NCBI GenBank assembly: GCA_023512345.1
Contig: JAILZT010000005.1
Location: 287,243 to 351,242, forward strand
From: Paenibacillus sp.
Lineage (GTDB): Bacteria; Bacillota; Bacilli; Paenibacillales; Paenibacillaceae
Reading direction: 5' to 3'
Length of the DNA stretch: 64,000 nucleotides
Shown here: piece by piece, positions 26,291 through 35,184 of the stretch
Position numbering within the stretch: position 1 is the first letter of the stretch
How the letters are laid out: each line of letters opens with the position of its first letter
Notes under the pieces: model-generated
What the model was told of the DNA's origin: nothing
What the model saw: the letters and a program-made list of their open reading frames with translations, nothing else
The model's database searches: none
Made by a program: the position numbers and the translations under genes

Positions 26291-26863
26291 ATGGATGATA
26301 CCATTCGAGAATTTTCAAAAACATGTGCTAATGTTCAAAACTTGTGGACTTTTGCTGAACAAATCCATAGCGATTTACTTGCCACTAAGAATTTTGTTTA
26401 TAACCCATGTAGGTTCAATTGCTCTCAACCACTCCCCGAAGTGCAAAATGCTGAGTATGGGGCATATGTGTATAACTTAAATGCTCGCTCTGTTAGATTT
26501 CGTGTGGCAAAAATCACTCCTACAAAGGTCGGGCAATTTGTGACTTTATGGGAGAGAATGGGGGTTGGACCGATTCAACCTTATGACGTCTCAGATTCAG
26601 TTGAATTCTTCGTTATTAGTACACGCAAGGGCAATAGATTAGGTCAGTTTATATTTCCTAAGGCCGTTCTGTATGATGAGGATATACTCTCCAATAAAGG
26701 TAAAGGTGGTAAAAGAGCAATCCGTGTATACCCACCTTGGGACAATCCTACGAGCCCCCAAGCTCAAAAAACTCAGACATGGCAGCTTAAATATTTCCTA
26801 GAGATACCTGTGAGTACCCAAATAGACTTTGTTCGTGCTAAAATGCTCTACGGCCTACTCTAA
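26291..26863 (+). CDS. MepB family protein
   Basis: The 190-residue protein matches the MepB family, first named from the Staphylococcus mepRAB operon. Visible family features are EYGAYVYNLNARSVRFRVAK, VGQFVTLWERMGVGPIQPYD, FIFPKAVLYDEDILS, and KGGKRAIRVYPPWDNP. MepB has no established biochemical function. The ATG follows GGGGG at 10 bases. It stands without a MepR or MepA partner here, unlike the staphylococcal locus. It is convergent with the DinB gene, 7 bases between stops. Confidence 0.85.
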   Translation: MDDTIREFSKTCANVQNLWTFAEQIHSDLLATKNFVYNPCRFNCSQPLPEVQNAEYGAYVYNLNARSVRFRVAKITPTKVGQFVTLWERMGVGPIQPYDVSDSVEFFVISTRKGNRLGQFIFPKAVLYDEDILSNKGKGGKRAIRVYPPWDNPTSPQAQKTQTWQLKYFLEIPVSTQIDFVRAKMLYGLL

Positions 26864-26870
26864 ATCGATA

Positions 26871-27386
26871 TCAGTCTAAATATCTTTCATTAATAACGTT
26901 CATATGATGAATCTCGTGTCCAATAATAATGTATGCCCACGCCTTTGCTGATGATTCACTATCATTAACACACCCTCTCCTGGACCATGCTTCATCAGAA
27001 AGTCCACGAAACAAAGTAAGTGTGGCACGTCGTACTGCTGCATAATCTTCCAGTAAATCAGCCACGGGGTTTTTATCAAAAGAAGATCCGCTAATCAAAA
27101 CGTCCTGATCATAACCAGCTAGTGGAGTAGTGTCACCTCTAGCAATTCGAAGAAGTCTATAACACATGATTCGTTCATTATCAGTAATATGGCCAAGCAC
27201 TTCTTTCATGCTCCACTTTCCTTCGGCATATCGATAATGGGCCCGATCTTCTCCAACATTCGAGAAAAAATCGGTTGTATTCTTGAGAGATTGAGTAAGA
27301 ATATCATAGATATTTCCTTCAGGGACTAATTGAACATACCTTTCATAATAAGCGTTATACTCTTCCTTACTTGGCCTATTCAACAT
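26871..27386 (-). CDS. DinB-family four-helix protein
   Basis: The 171-residue protein belongs to the DinB_2 group. Metal-ligand histidines are visible in WSMKEVLGHITDNERIM (helix 2) and IIIGHEIHHMNVINERYL (helix 4). The middle has RLLRIARGDTTPLAGYDQD, common in the Bacillus YfiT-like subgroup. The ATG has AGGAGGAGTCATTC upstream. It lies 12 bases downstream of a membrane protein gene, so they are probably co-transcribed. The role is likely metal-dependent hydrolysis or thiol transfer but is not established. Confidence 0.82.
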   Translation of the reverse strand: MLNRPSKEEYNAYYERYVQLVPEGNIYDILTQSLKNTTDFFSNVGEDRAHYRYAEGKWSMKEVLGHITDNERIMCYRLLRIARGDTTPLAGYDQDVLISGSSFDKNPVADLLEDYAAVRRATLTLFRGLSDEAWSRRGCVNDSESSAKAWAYIIIGHEIHHMNVINERYLD

Positions 27387-27398
27387 GAATGACTCCTC

Positions 27399-28196
27399 CT
27401 ATTTACGTTTCTTAACGTTAATAATTAGACAACCAATTGTTACAGAAACAGTATCAACAAAGGTTCTTATAGTCAAATCTAAAATATCTACCTTTAAAAC
27501 TAGGGGGAGAAAAAAATTAAAGAAAAACAAATTAACACCAAAAATAATTCCTCCAAAAATTAAGGACTTGGTGAATGCCGTTGAATTAATTGTATGATTC
27601 AAATATTCAAACATAAGTCCTATTATAATACCTGTACAGATCACCCATATAAGTGTCCTTACTTGCGCTTGTTCAAACATAGAATATATATCAAAAACTT
27701 TATATTGAATTAACCTGCCTATTGTAAAAAACAATGTAAGAATTGTTATATTTAATATAGATTTAATCGTTATTGCACTTGCATGATTTTTCTTTGGTGA
27801 ACTCTCTGATAAGAATCTTCCCGTCATTAATCCTAAGAACAAAAGCACAATACTGTCAGCCAACGGATATGAAAATAAATCAATCGTTGAGCCATGCGGC
27901 AAAGGTTCCACTAAGAAAACTGTCCATACCAAAGAGTATATTAATCCTGTTTTTAACCCTTTAGATATTCTTCCCCCTCCCATTCCTTTATGAATTAGTA
28001 TAAAAATAAATGTAATTGCTATAAAAGCTAAAGTGCCATAAATCATAAAAGCTACAGGTAACGTTCCTTTTTCAACAAAAACACTTGGTTGCAATACGGT
28101 TTGATTTGCTGAAGGGATTAGCAGTTGCAGCATTGAACGAATTATGATTGCTATAAAACTAATTCCCACTATCTTAAATAATTTCTTACCGCTCAT
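27399..28196 (-). CDS. Polytopic membrane protein of unknown function
   Basis: The 265-residue product has about seven or eight predicted membrane helices (residues near 8-26, 46-68, 82-98, 112-126, 140-158, 175-192, 205-227 and 240-255) with few charged residues between. The long hydrophilic loop after helix 1 contains VLQPSVFVEKG. No transporter or enzyme motif could be recognised. The ATG at 28196 follows AAAAGGAG by 8 bases. It lies between a hypothetical gene and a DinB gene in the same direction. Confidence 0.65.
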   Translation of the reverse strand: MSGKKLFKIVGISFIAIIIRSMLQLLIPSANQTVLQPSVFVEKGTLPVAFMIYGTLAFIAITFIFILIHKGMGGGRISKGLKTGLIYSLVWTVFLVEPLPHGSTIDLFSYPLADSIVLLFLGLMTGRFLSESSPKKNHASAITIKSILNITILTLFFTIGRLIQYKVFDIYSMFEQAQVRTLIWVICTGIIIGLMFEYLNHTINSTAFTKSLIFGGIIFGVNLFFFNFFLPLVLKVDILDLTIRTFVDTVSVTIGCLIINVKKRK

Positions 28197-28299
28197 TACA
28201 CCCGCTCCTTTTAATACATTACTCAATAGATCAAGTGTATATGAGCATAAGAATTAACCCTATGACATTTGGTGTGGGGATTTTATGTAAAAGAAAACA

Positions 28300-29094
28300 T
28301 TATAAATACGCCCCGAAATAATATTCCAGCGCTTCTTGAGAATAGCCGTCATCCCCCTGCCAACCCGCTACAGAGTTAAAATCATGATATCCACCTCGAA
28401 GTTTACGTGGCGTATCACGCTGGACGAGCAAACCGGCATATCCCCATACCTCCATAATCACATCTCTTTCATTTTTGCTTGAGGGGATGATATCCTTCAA
28501 ACGTTTTTCCAGACTTCGCGCACTTTCATGATCCTCACACTCTTGTATTACTTTGGTCATTTTGTGCAGTATGGCAATATCCTCTGCGGTAGGCTCAACA
28601 ACTTCTTCTTTGATAAATAATTCGAGATCCAGCCAACAGTATAAAAGATCGTTCAAACGGATGCCGCCCCATTTGATCCGTTCAAAATTCAGCACATTCA
28701 AATCCACATTCACATATTCACGTTCCGACATTAAACTGTGAAAATTACAATCCCCACAACGACTGTAATTAGGCAGAATTACACTTCGTTCTCCATAAGA
28801 ATGAAGGGGGACTTTAGTAGTCAAAGCCCAACTTGAAAGGGCGCTCCGTAGATAAACTTTTTTTGTAGACAAACTATGCAAAAACGCGGAGGCTACCCGC
28901 TCTTTAGTCATTGTTGAGTTCAATTCCTGAATCCTTTCAACCAATTGATCGTGGTTTATAGTAATTGGATCGAACATCAGACCCTTATCTTTAGCATAAT
29001 TGAAATCTTCACCTGCGAAGGCATCCGGTCGATCTTTCCAACCACTGGCGGTCCAAAAGGTATTTAACAATACTTTTTTCGCTTTTTTATCCAC
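28300..29094 (-). CDS. Hypothetical cytosolic protein with CGDC motif
   Basis: The 264-residue protein is soluble, mixed alpha/beta. It begins KVLLNTFWTASGWK, has YSRCGDCNFHSLMSE in the middle with two Cys spaced like a metal or redox site, and ends YGYSQEALEYYFG-like (here DDGYSQEALEYYFGAYL). I do not recognise the family. The start is a GTG, 10 bases after AAGGAAGGGG. It begins 7 bases after the stop of the TIMP-like gene, so both are in one transcript. Confidence 0.6.
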   Translation of the reverse strand: MDKKAKKVLLNTFWTASGWKDRPDAFAGEDFNYAKDKGLMFDPITINHDQLVERIQELNSTMTKERVASAFLHSLSTKKVYLRSALSSWALTTKVPLHSYGERSVILPNYSRCGDCNFHSLMSEREYVNVDLNVLNFERIKWGGIRLNDLLYCWLDLELFIKEEVVEPTAEDIAILHKMTKVIQECEDHESARSLEKRLKDIIPSSKNERDVIMEVWGYAGLLVQRDTPRKLRGGYHDFNSVAGWQGDDGYSQEALEYYFGAYL

Positions 29095-29101
29095 AAGAGA
29101 T

Positions 29102-29689
29102 CTACCCCTTCCTTTTGGCTCTCTTGAATAAGAATACTGCCAGCGCTAAAACAACCACAATTCCCCCAATAAAAATCTCCATGTCGTAATCCTTGTTGGT
29201 AATCCTTCCCATCTCACCTTCAAGGTTCAGCATTTTATCCGCCGGTTTGCCCTGTCCTAATACAGTCAAATCTTCCCCTGCTTTTGATATTTCCGCAGTG
29301 CGACTACATAAACTAGTATATAAATCGCCCTCTTTGTTTTTATAGGTATACACAAGATAGGACTTGTTTTCTTCAAAATTAACACCACAAGATTCGTCAT
29401 GACCATTGTCGTAAACCATTACCTGTGATTGATTTATACCTTTCCAAGTTTCTTGGACCTCAAACAGATTAACATCCCTATATTCAATGGCACCAACAAT
29501 TCCTTTTTGTTTACGTTCCTCTTTGATGTTCAACACTTCTCCTGCAAAAACCGCCTCAGCCTCTTCTATCGCTTTATTTGGGTCAGGATATTCTGCACAA
29601 CTACATGCATAGGCTTTTTCTGGAACTAAAATTGTCAAACTGCAAAATAAAAGGATCGCTGACAGTAAAACATATATATATTTTCTCAC
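29102..29689 (-). CDS. Exported TIMP/netrin-like CSCA protein with C-terminal anchor
   Basis: The 195-residue product has a signal peptide that ends in AYA, so the mature chain begins CSCAEYPDP. An N-terminal Cys-x-Cys just after cleavage is the hallmark of TIMP-type netrin-like domains. The strands GEVLNIKEERKQ, NLFEVQETWKG and SYLVYTYKNKEG fit that OB-like fold, with further Cys in DESCGVNF and SLCSRTAEI able to form disulfides. The C-terminus has one membrane helix followed by KRAKRKG. The GTG at 29689 is chosen because AGGGGG lies 8 bases upstream. It likely stands on the outer face of the membrane; what it inhibits or binds is unknown. Confidence 0.75.
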   Translation of the reverse strand: MRKYIYVLLSAILLFCSLTILVPEKAYACSCAEYPDPNKAIEEAEAVFAGEVLNIKEERKQKGIVGAIEYRDVNLFEVQETWKGINQSQVMVYDNGHDESCGVNFEENKSYLVYTYKNKEGDLYTSLCSRTAEISKAGEDLTVLGQGKPADKMLNLEGEMGRITNKDYDMEIFIGGIVVVLALAVFLFKRAKRKG

Positions 29690-29790
29690 CCCACGCTGCC
29701 CCCTTATTTTAAACTTTTTGCCATTTAGAACCACTTATATCATCTATTTACTCTTTGAATATCTATATTGAACCAATAAACCTATTTATA

Positions 29791-30690
29791 CTAAGTGACC
29801 ACCGGAAGTTCAACTCTTATTTCAATGAACCCGTCTTTCATAGTTGCGGTTGTATTTCCACCCATTTGTTCGGCTAGAAGCTTAACAATGGACAACCCCA
29901 GTCCGGTGCTTCTCTTTTTTGCTGTCTCTGCTGTATAAAAACGCTCGAAAATTCGGTTGATATCCATTTGAGAACCATGGTGAACATGATTTCGAAACAA
30001 TATGACGGCATTCTGCCCGGTGAAAATTCGCACCTCAATATCTCCATCAGAATGTGTAACACCGTTGCGAATCAGATTTTGAATAATTCGTATGACCATT
30101 TCTTTATCAGCAAAAGCAAACACCGGCGCATTTTCTTCAATATGCACTGCGATCTTCTTGTCTTCGAAATCGGCTATGGATTCTGCAAGGCACTCTGTAA
30201 CCAGGTTCGTCAGATTGATTCGCTCTCTATTAGGTTCAGGCTGCGCATTCACCTGATAGGAATATTCGAAGAAGTGTTCGATTAAACCACCCAATTCATC
30301 GGCATGCTTGCCAGCGATTTGCAGCTTATGCCGTTGATCGTCTGACAACTCCTTCTTTTCTATAAGCTGCTGATATCCCTTAATCGCAGTCAACGGGGTT
30401 CGTAAATCATGTGAGATATTGGCAATCAACTCTTTGAATCTTTTTTCCTCTCGAATGCTATCCAGACGGAGATTCTCCTCTACCTTTAAACATTTGTTAA
30501 TGTTTGCGGTCAATCGATTGAGTCCACGGTTAAAGAGGTCTAGACTTAGTGGTTGTCGTGTGCTTTCGCTCAACCGCTTGTCAATTTGACGGTTAATATT
30601 ATGTATTTGCAGCTGGAGAAAGGTGATATACAGGCTGAGCAAAATAACCGAAAAAACCAAAAATCCGACCTCAATATTCAACGCTCTCAC
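29791..30690 (-). CDS. Sensor histidine kinase, last gene of ABC/two-component operon
   Basis: The 299-residue kinase has one N-terminal membrane helix (residues about 8-28) and no extracellular domain, a dimerisation/phosphoacceptor helix with LIANISHDLRTPLTAIKGY (His94), an N box IRIIQNLIRNGVTHS, and a G box RSTGLGLSIVKLLAEQMGG. Kinases of this short type usually depend on a partner transporter for sensing. It follows the permease gene by 11 bases. The start is a GTG with only a fair AAAGG site; the TTG at 30681 is an alternative. It should act with the response regulator at the head of the operon. Confidence 0.88.
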   Translation of the reverse strand: MRALNIEVGFLVFSVILLSLYITFLQLQIHNINRQIDKRLSESTRQPLSLDLFNRGLNRLTANINKCLKVEENLRLDSIREEKRFKELIANISHDLRTPLTAIKGYQQLIEKKELSDDQRHKLQIAGKHADELGGLIEHFFEYSYQVNAQPEPNRERINLTNLVTECLAESIADFEDKKIAVHIEENAPVFAFADKEMVIRIIQNLIRNGVTHSDGDIEVRIFTGQNAVILFRNHVHHGSQMDINRIFERFYTAETAKKRSTGLGLSIVKLLAEQMGGNTTATMKDGFIEIRVELPVVT

Positions 30691-30701
30691 CAGCCTTTCA
30701 G

Positions 30702-31499
30702 CTACTTAATTTCTGATCTTCTAAATCCGCTGTATGCTACAGCTATCATTGCAACTATAAATACCAGACTAACAGAGATTGCCTGCAAGATATCCGCGTT
30801 CCCCGTATTTAATGTAACAAGAGAATAGCTACTCCCATAGGGTGTAACGGCGAACATACGATTAATCAACAGAGAACCATCTCCTAATCCCGCTAGCTGC
30901 CCACAAAGAATGGAAAAAGCATAATAAAGAGCAATCACAAAGACTGGCTTCTTCAGGAAGAGTGCAAGGGGGACAGTAATACTTAATTGTGCCACATAGA
31001 CGATCATTAAGGTCAACATGACAGCCAACAATTTCCCTATCTCTGAGGCAGAAAATCCTGTACCCGCTTCTGATGTCATAATATTTAGGAATCCCAAGGC
31101 GATGGAGCCCATACTGAACTCGTAACCGGTGCTAAGTGCAATAACCGTTATGATGGCATAAGGAAGTAAAATAAACACTAGGGCACAACCGGATACAGTT
31201 GCCTTACTAAGGATAACAGCAACCCTGCTGTGTCCATTTGCAATTGCATCGTGGATGGTTTTATTATCGAAATCACCGCAGATAAAAACGCCTGCGATAA
31301 CAGCGCCGAGAATGCTTATTACATTTATATCAGAAAACATGAACCCGATTCCGGTCATGCTGCCATCAATCTTACCCTGCGGTATCAGATATGCAAACAT
31401 TGCCATGGCGAGAGCACTTACAGTTGTAATTCCAAATAAAATCTTAATGGCCATTGATTTTCTTAATTTAAACAAATCAGCCCGAATCAGATTATACAT
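30702..31499 (-). CDS. ABC permease, bacitracin/lantibiotic-immunity type
   Basis: The 265-residue protein has six predicted membrane helices (near 20-40, 58-80, 105-130, 145-170, 180-200 and 235-258) and the ABC2_membrane-like opening MYNLIRADLFKLRKSMAIK. FICGDFDNKTIHDAIANGHS after helix 2 is characteristic of the BcrB/lantibiotic-immunity permeases. The ATG at 31499 has GGAGGTGACAGTC upstream and overlaps the ATPase gene by 8 bases. With the ATPase it forms an ABC system that expels or protects from membrane-active peptides; the exact peptide is not known. Confidence 0.85.
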   Translation of the reverse strand: MYNLIRADLFKLRKSMAIKILFGITTVSALAMAMFAYLIPQGKIDGSMTGIGFMFSDINVISILGAVIAGVFICGDFDNKTIHDAIANGHSRVAVILSKATVSGCALVFILLPYAIITVIALSTGYEFSMGSIALGFLNIMTSEAGTGFSASEIGKLLAVMLTLMIVYVAQLSITVPLALFLKKPVFVIALYYAFSILCGQLAGLGDGSLLINRMFAVTPYGSSYSLVTLNTGNADILQAISVSLVFIVAMIAVAYSGFRRSEIK

Positions 31500-32415
31500 G
31501 ACTGTCACCTCCTACAATGGAAAAGAAATAATCTTCAAGGGTATCCCCTGCATTGGAGAGGTTCGTAACGAGAATCCCGTTTTCAAAGAGAACTCTTGAT
31601 ACTTGTTCTTTTTGGTCCAGATAATCATATAGCTTAACCGTCTTATCCGGCATAACGGTATAGTTGGTTGTATTCAGTTCCATTTCCAAGACACTTACCA
31701 ATTTTTCTAAATTATCGCTGCTTATCACAATATGATGTTTGCAACGTTCCTCAAGCTGAGCAAGCGTGAGAGATTGTTTAACTTCGCCCTTATGAATAAT
31801 AATATAGTCTGTCGCAGTCTGGTACAGCTCTGGTAGATTATGACTTGAAATCAGAATGGTCATTTGCCGTTCTTCACACAATTTTTTGAGCAGATTCCGT
31901 ATCTCCACTACACCTATAGGATCTAGGCCATTAATTGGCTCGTCTAAAATAAGCAGTTCTGGATTCCCAAGCAATGCTATAGCGATACCCAAACGCTGCT
32001 TCATACCCAGTGAGAAGTTTTTCGCTTTTTTGTTTCCTGTATTAGAGAGACCGACAATCGTTAACAACTCTAGTTCAACTTCTTCATTTGGGATACCACG
32101 TATGATTCGATGAAGTCTGAGATTATCCATTGCTGTCATGCCAGGGGTAATACTTGGATACTCAATCATGCAGCCCAACCTTTTTCTCTCCAGCTGTAAA
32201 GCCTTGTCGCCCCTATGTCCAAAAAGTTCAAGGGTTCCGCTTGTAGGAAAACTAAGCCCCGCAACAAGCCGCATGAGTGTTGTTTTCCCGGCTCCATTCT
32301 GTCCGATTAGACCATAAATTTTCCCGGCTTTCAGCGTCACGGATACACCGTGCAGAGCATTAACACCTCGGTAGCTTTTTGTCAGGTTATCTGTTCTCAG
32401 AACATATTCTTTCAT
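31492..32415 (-). CDS. ABC ATPase, BcrA type
   Basis: The 307-residue ATPase carries Walker A GLIGQNGAGKTTLMR, a Q-loop with CMIEYPSITPGM, the signature FSLGMKQRLGIA, Walker B LLILDEPINGLDP, and the switch His in ILISSHNLPEL. The C-terminal 80 residues are an accessory domain typical of BcrA-like ATPases. The YPSITPGM after the Q-loop and INGLDP are typical of the peptide-immunity group. The ATG at 32415 is preferred over the GTG at 32424 because AGGTGAG lies directly before it. Confidence 0.88.
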   Translation of the reverse strand: MKEYVLRTDNLTKSYRGVNALHGVSVTLKAGKIYGLIGQNGAGKTTLMRLVAGLSFPTSGTLELFGHRGDKALQLERKRLGCMIEYPSITPGMTAMDNLRLHRIIRGIPNEEVELELLTIVGLSNTGNKKAKNFSLGMKQRLGIAIALLGNPELLILDEPINGLDPIGVVEIRNLLKKLCEERQMTILISSHNLPELYQTATDYIIIHKGEVKQSLTLAQLEERCKHHIVISSDNLEKLVSVLEMELNTTNYTVMPDKTVKLYDYLDQKEQVSRVLFENGILVTNLSNAGDTLEDYFFSIVGGDSHV

Positions 32416-32503
32416 TTTGCTCACCTATCCTTTCTAGTTAGAGTGTAATTTTTAAAGGTTTAGAAAAGGTTAAGGCAGCAAAAAAAGTCTGAGAACAAAA
32501 CCT

Positions 32504-33184
32504 TCATTTCTTGAATAATCGATATCCGAGGCCCCATACGGTTTCGATATATTCCTCATTCGGATTGATTTTTTTTATTTTGCTGCGAAGGTTGCTGATA
32601 TGGGTCTTAACTGCATTATCATCACCGAGGTATTCATCCTGCCAGACGGATTCATAAAGGTTTGATTTGGTAAATACTTTGCCATCGTGCTTTAGTAACA
32701 ATTCCAGTATCATATATTCCTTTGCGGTCAGCTCAATTTCTATATTCTCTATACTAACGCGCTTTGTGTTGTCGTCCAGCACCAGATCCTTATACCTAAT
32801 TATCCTGTTTCCCTGCAGACGCTTAGGCGTACGCCTCAAGTTAGATTCTACCCGTGCTACTACTTCACCCAAATCAAAAGGCTTTGTAATGTAATCATCC
32901 GCTCCTCGCTTCAAAAGGTCAATCTTCGTACCAATCAACCCCTTAGCGGAAATGACGATGACAGGGGTTTCAGAAAACTCGCGCATCTCTTTAAGGATTT
33001 CATCCCCATTTTTGTAGGGAAGCATAATGTCCAGTATAATTAAATCATACATATTATTTTTTATTTCCTGTACATCATCTATGCCCGTATAAGAAGATTT
33101 CACTTTATAACCTGCCTCAGTTAGCGCCTCGGCTAGCATTACATTAACATCTTCGTGATCTTCAATGATCAGAATCGAATCCAC
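32504..33184 (-). CDS. OmpR-family response regulator
   Basis: The 226-residue protein has an N-terminal receiver with the acid pair in LIIEDHED, phospho-acceptor Asp52 in LIILDIMLP, and the conserved Lys in DDYITKPFDLG (Lys101). The C-terminal winged helix shows IELTAKEYMILELLLKHDG, LYESVWQDEYL, and VKTHISNLRSKIKK. It heads the operon, with 88 bases to the ATPase gene, and should be phosphorylated by the last-gene kinase. The ATG follows TAGGTGG. It is divergent from the AraC/EamA pair. Confidence 0.92.
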   Translation of the reverse strand: MDSILIIEDHEDVNVMLAEALTEAGYKVKSSYTGIDDVQEIKNNMYDLIILDIMLPYKNGDEILKEMREFSETPVIVISAKGLIGTKIDLLKRGADDYITKPFDLGEVVARVESNLRRTPKRLQGNRIIRYKDLVLDDNTKRVSIENIEIELTAKEYMILELLLKHDGKVFTKSNLYESVWQDEYLGDDNAVKTHISNLRSKIKKINPNEEYIETVWGLGYRLFKK

Positions 33185-33311
33185 TGAACCACCTAATCCC
33201 TTTCCTGGTGTTTTCCTTTTTGGAACATTTAACTAAATCCAAAAATTATTTTAACACAAAAAAACGGATCCATTCAGCAAGATCGTTCAAGAATGTTCCG
33301 AATTTCCATAC

Positions 33312-33317
33312 TATAAT
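33312..33317 (+). promoter_or_regulatory. -10 box of the AraC/EamA transcript
   Basis: TATAAT lies 38 bases before the GTG at 33350; the best -35 region 17 bases upstream is poor, as expected for an activator-dependent promoter. Transcription would begin near 33324, so the ATG at 33326 would be almost leaderless, which favours the GTG start. Confidence 0.5.
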
Positions 33318-33349
33318 GAACATAAATGACTGGAAAAGAAGGTGAGACG

Positions 33350-34201
33350 GTGACTCGTGAAGTTCGTACAGTAGTCTTTGACGAGGACTTAAAGCTTGAG
33401 GCGTATCAGTTCGAAGGGATTATGCAGAAGTTTCCTAACCATTTTCATGACTATTACGTCATAGGTTTTATTGAACAAGGTAAACGATATCTTGTTTGTA
33501 ACAATGAAGAGTTCCTTCTTAACAGCGGAGATGTGGTCATATTTAATCCGGAGGATCCCCACGCTTGCGAAGAGATTGACGGGAGTCCCCTTGACTATCG
33601 CTGCATTAACATTCAACCGCAGGTTATGCGAGAGTATGTGCAGGAAATTACGGGACTTAACTATTTACCCCGGTTCACACCAACCGTTCTCTACCAGAGT
33701 GAGCTGGCAGGTTCTCTGCATGAGCTGCACCTTATGATTTTAGAGAGTCAATCGGATTTTCAAAAAGAAGAATTGTTTCTGTTTCTCCTGGAGCAACTGT
33801 TAAGAGATTATTCAGACGCATCTGCACCTGGTTCTTCTCAAGAGCTAACTACTGAAATTAAAATCATCTGCGATTACATAGAATCACATTTTGCGGATAG
33901 TATTACTCTCAATCAACTTAGTGAGATCGCGGGCTTAAGTAAATATCATTTGCTCCGTTTATTTACAAGACAAAAAGGAATATCACCTTATTGTTACCTG
34001 GAAACTATCCGGATTAATCATGCTAAAAAGCTTCTAGAACAAGGAATGCTCCCTATGGAAGTGGCCATTCAGACCGGCTTTAGTGATCAGAGCCATTTTA
34101 CTAACTTCTTTAAAAAATTGATCGGCTTAACCCCTAAGCAGTACATGCGCATATTTACTCATGAAGCAGGATCGATACGGATTTCGGATGTCACTACATG
34201 A
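33350..34201 (+). CDS. AraC-family regulator of the adjacent exporter
   Basis: The 283-residue protein has a cupin-like ligand domain (FPNHFHDYYVIGFIEQG, LNSGDVVIFNPEDPHACEE) and a C-terminal AraC double helix-turn-helix (LNQLSEIAGLSKYHLLRLF and MEVAIQTGFSDQSHFTNFFK, then GLTPKQYMR). The N-terminal pattern is that of regulators of amino-acid or drug exporters. The GTG is chosen because AAGGTGA stands before it and the ATG at 33326 is next to the likely transcription start. Its TGA overlaps the next ATG (ATGA), so regulator and exporter are translated together. Confidence 0.87.
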   Translation: MTREVRTVVFDEDLKLEAYQFEGIMQKFPNHFHDYYVIGFIEQGKRYLVCNNEEFLLNSGDVVIFNPEDPHACEEIDGSPLDYRCINIQPQVMREYVQEITGLNYLPRFTPTVLYQSELAGSLHELHLMILESQSDFQKEELFLFLLEQLLRDYSDASAPGSSQELTTEIKIICDYIESHFADSITLNQLSEIAGLSKYHLLRLFTRQKGISPYCYLETIRINHAKKLLEQGMLPMEVAIQTGFSDQSHFTNFFKKLIGLTPKQYMRIFTHEAGSIRISDVTT

Positions 34202-35124
34202 TAGATCAACGTAAGGCTACCACTGGGCACATACTCACATTAATTACAATTTTGATTTGGGGAACAACCTTTATCTCCACGAAGATACTATTAATAGACT
34301 TCAGTCCTGTTGAAATTCTGTTTTTTCGCTTTCTTATGGGGTACTTGGTATTATTTCTTCTCTCTTCGCGTCCCATTCGGACTCAGTCCTTCTCAGAAGA
34401 ATTGCTGTTTATCTCGGCAGGACTTTGCGGGGTCACTTTATATTTCTTGATAGAAAATATGGCCTTAGTCTACACTCTTGCTTCCAACGTAGGGGTGATT
34501 GTGTCAATCGCTCCATTTTTCACAGCAGTAATCGCACACTTCTTCTTAGAAGAAGAAAAATTGAATGCTCCATTTATTACAGGATTTTTGATCGCGTTAA
34601 CAGGAATAATACTCATTGGGTTTAACGGTAGTTTTCTCTTAGAATTGAATCCAATTGGAGACCTGCTTGCTTTTCTGGCCCCCGTAGTCTGGGCGATTTA
34701 TTCTGTATTGATGCGCAAAATAAGCGGGCTAAACCTCCCTATCATAGGGGTTACTCGCAGAGTGTTTTTTTATGGACTGATCTGTATGGTGCCTGCTTTA
34801 TTTCTGTCTGAGTTCCATCTTGACCTTCAACGATTAGGCAAAATTTCAAATCTAACAAATCTTTTATACTTAGGTCTAGGAGCCTCCGCACTATGTTTTG
34901 TAACTTGGAACCGTGCAGTAGGGATTTTGGGAGCGGTAAAAACTAGCGTATATATTTATTTAGTACCTATAATTACAGTAGCAGCTTCTGCGCTCATACT
35001 AGATGAACAGATAACCTGGGCAACATTAGCTGGGACCTTTCTGACTCTATTCGGCTCCTATATTTCGGAACGTAAATTTAAAACCATGCCTAAGGAAAGA
35101 CTCGCTGTGAAAAGTATTGACTGA
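34198..35124 (+). CDS. EamA/DMT-family exporter
   Basis: The 308-residue protein has ten predicted membrane helices in two EamA repeats. Repeat 1 starts ILTLITILIWGTTFISTKI with FSPVEILFFRFLMGY; repeat 2 starts LLAFLAPVVWAIYSVLMRK and has the WNRAVGILGAVKTSVYIYLV stretch typical of RhaT/YdcZ-like exporters. These move metabolites such as amino acids out of the cell, and the pairing with an AraC regulator implies induced efflux. Substrate unknown. The ATG overlaps the regulator stop by 4 bases. Confidence 0.88.
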   Translation: MIDQRKATTGHILTLITILIWGTTFISTKILLIDFSPVEILFFRFLMGYLVLFLLSSRPIRTQSFSEELLFISAGLCGVTLYFLIENMALVYTLASNVGVIVSIAPFFTAVIAHFFLEEEKLNAPFITGFLIALTGIILIGFNGSFLLELNPIGDLLAFLAPVVWAIYSVLMRKISGLNLPIIGVTRRVFFYGLICMVPALFLSEFHLDLQRLGKISNLTNLLYLGLGASALCFVTWNRAVGILGAVKTSVYIYLVPIITVAASALILDEQITWATLAGTFLTLFGSYISERKFKTMPKERLAVKSID

Positions 35125-35137
35125 TCTCGGTAAACAA

Positions 35138-35177
35138 AAAGGGTGCCCCGCAGCCATTGGCTATCGGGGCACCCTTT
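35138..35177. terminator. Strong bidirectional terminator
   Basis: AAAGGGTGCCCCG and CGGGGCACCCTTT pair perfectly (13 bp) with A and T flanks. It serves both the exporter gene and the convergent crystallin-like gene. Confidence 0.85.
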
Positions 35178-35184
35178 CTCATGA

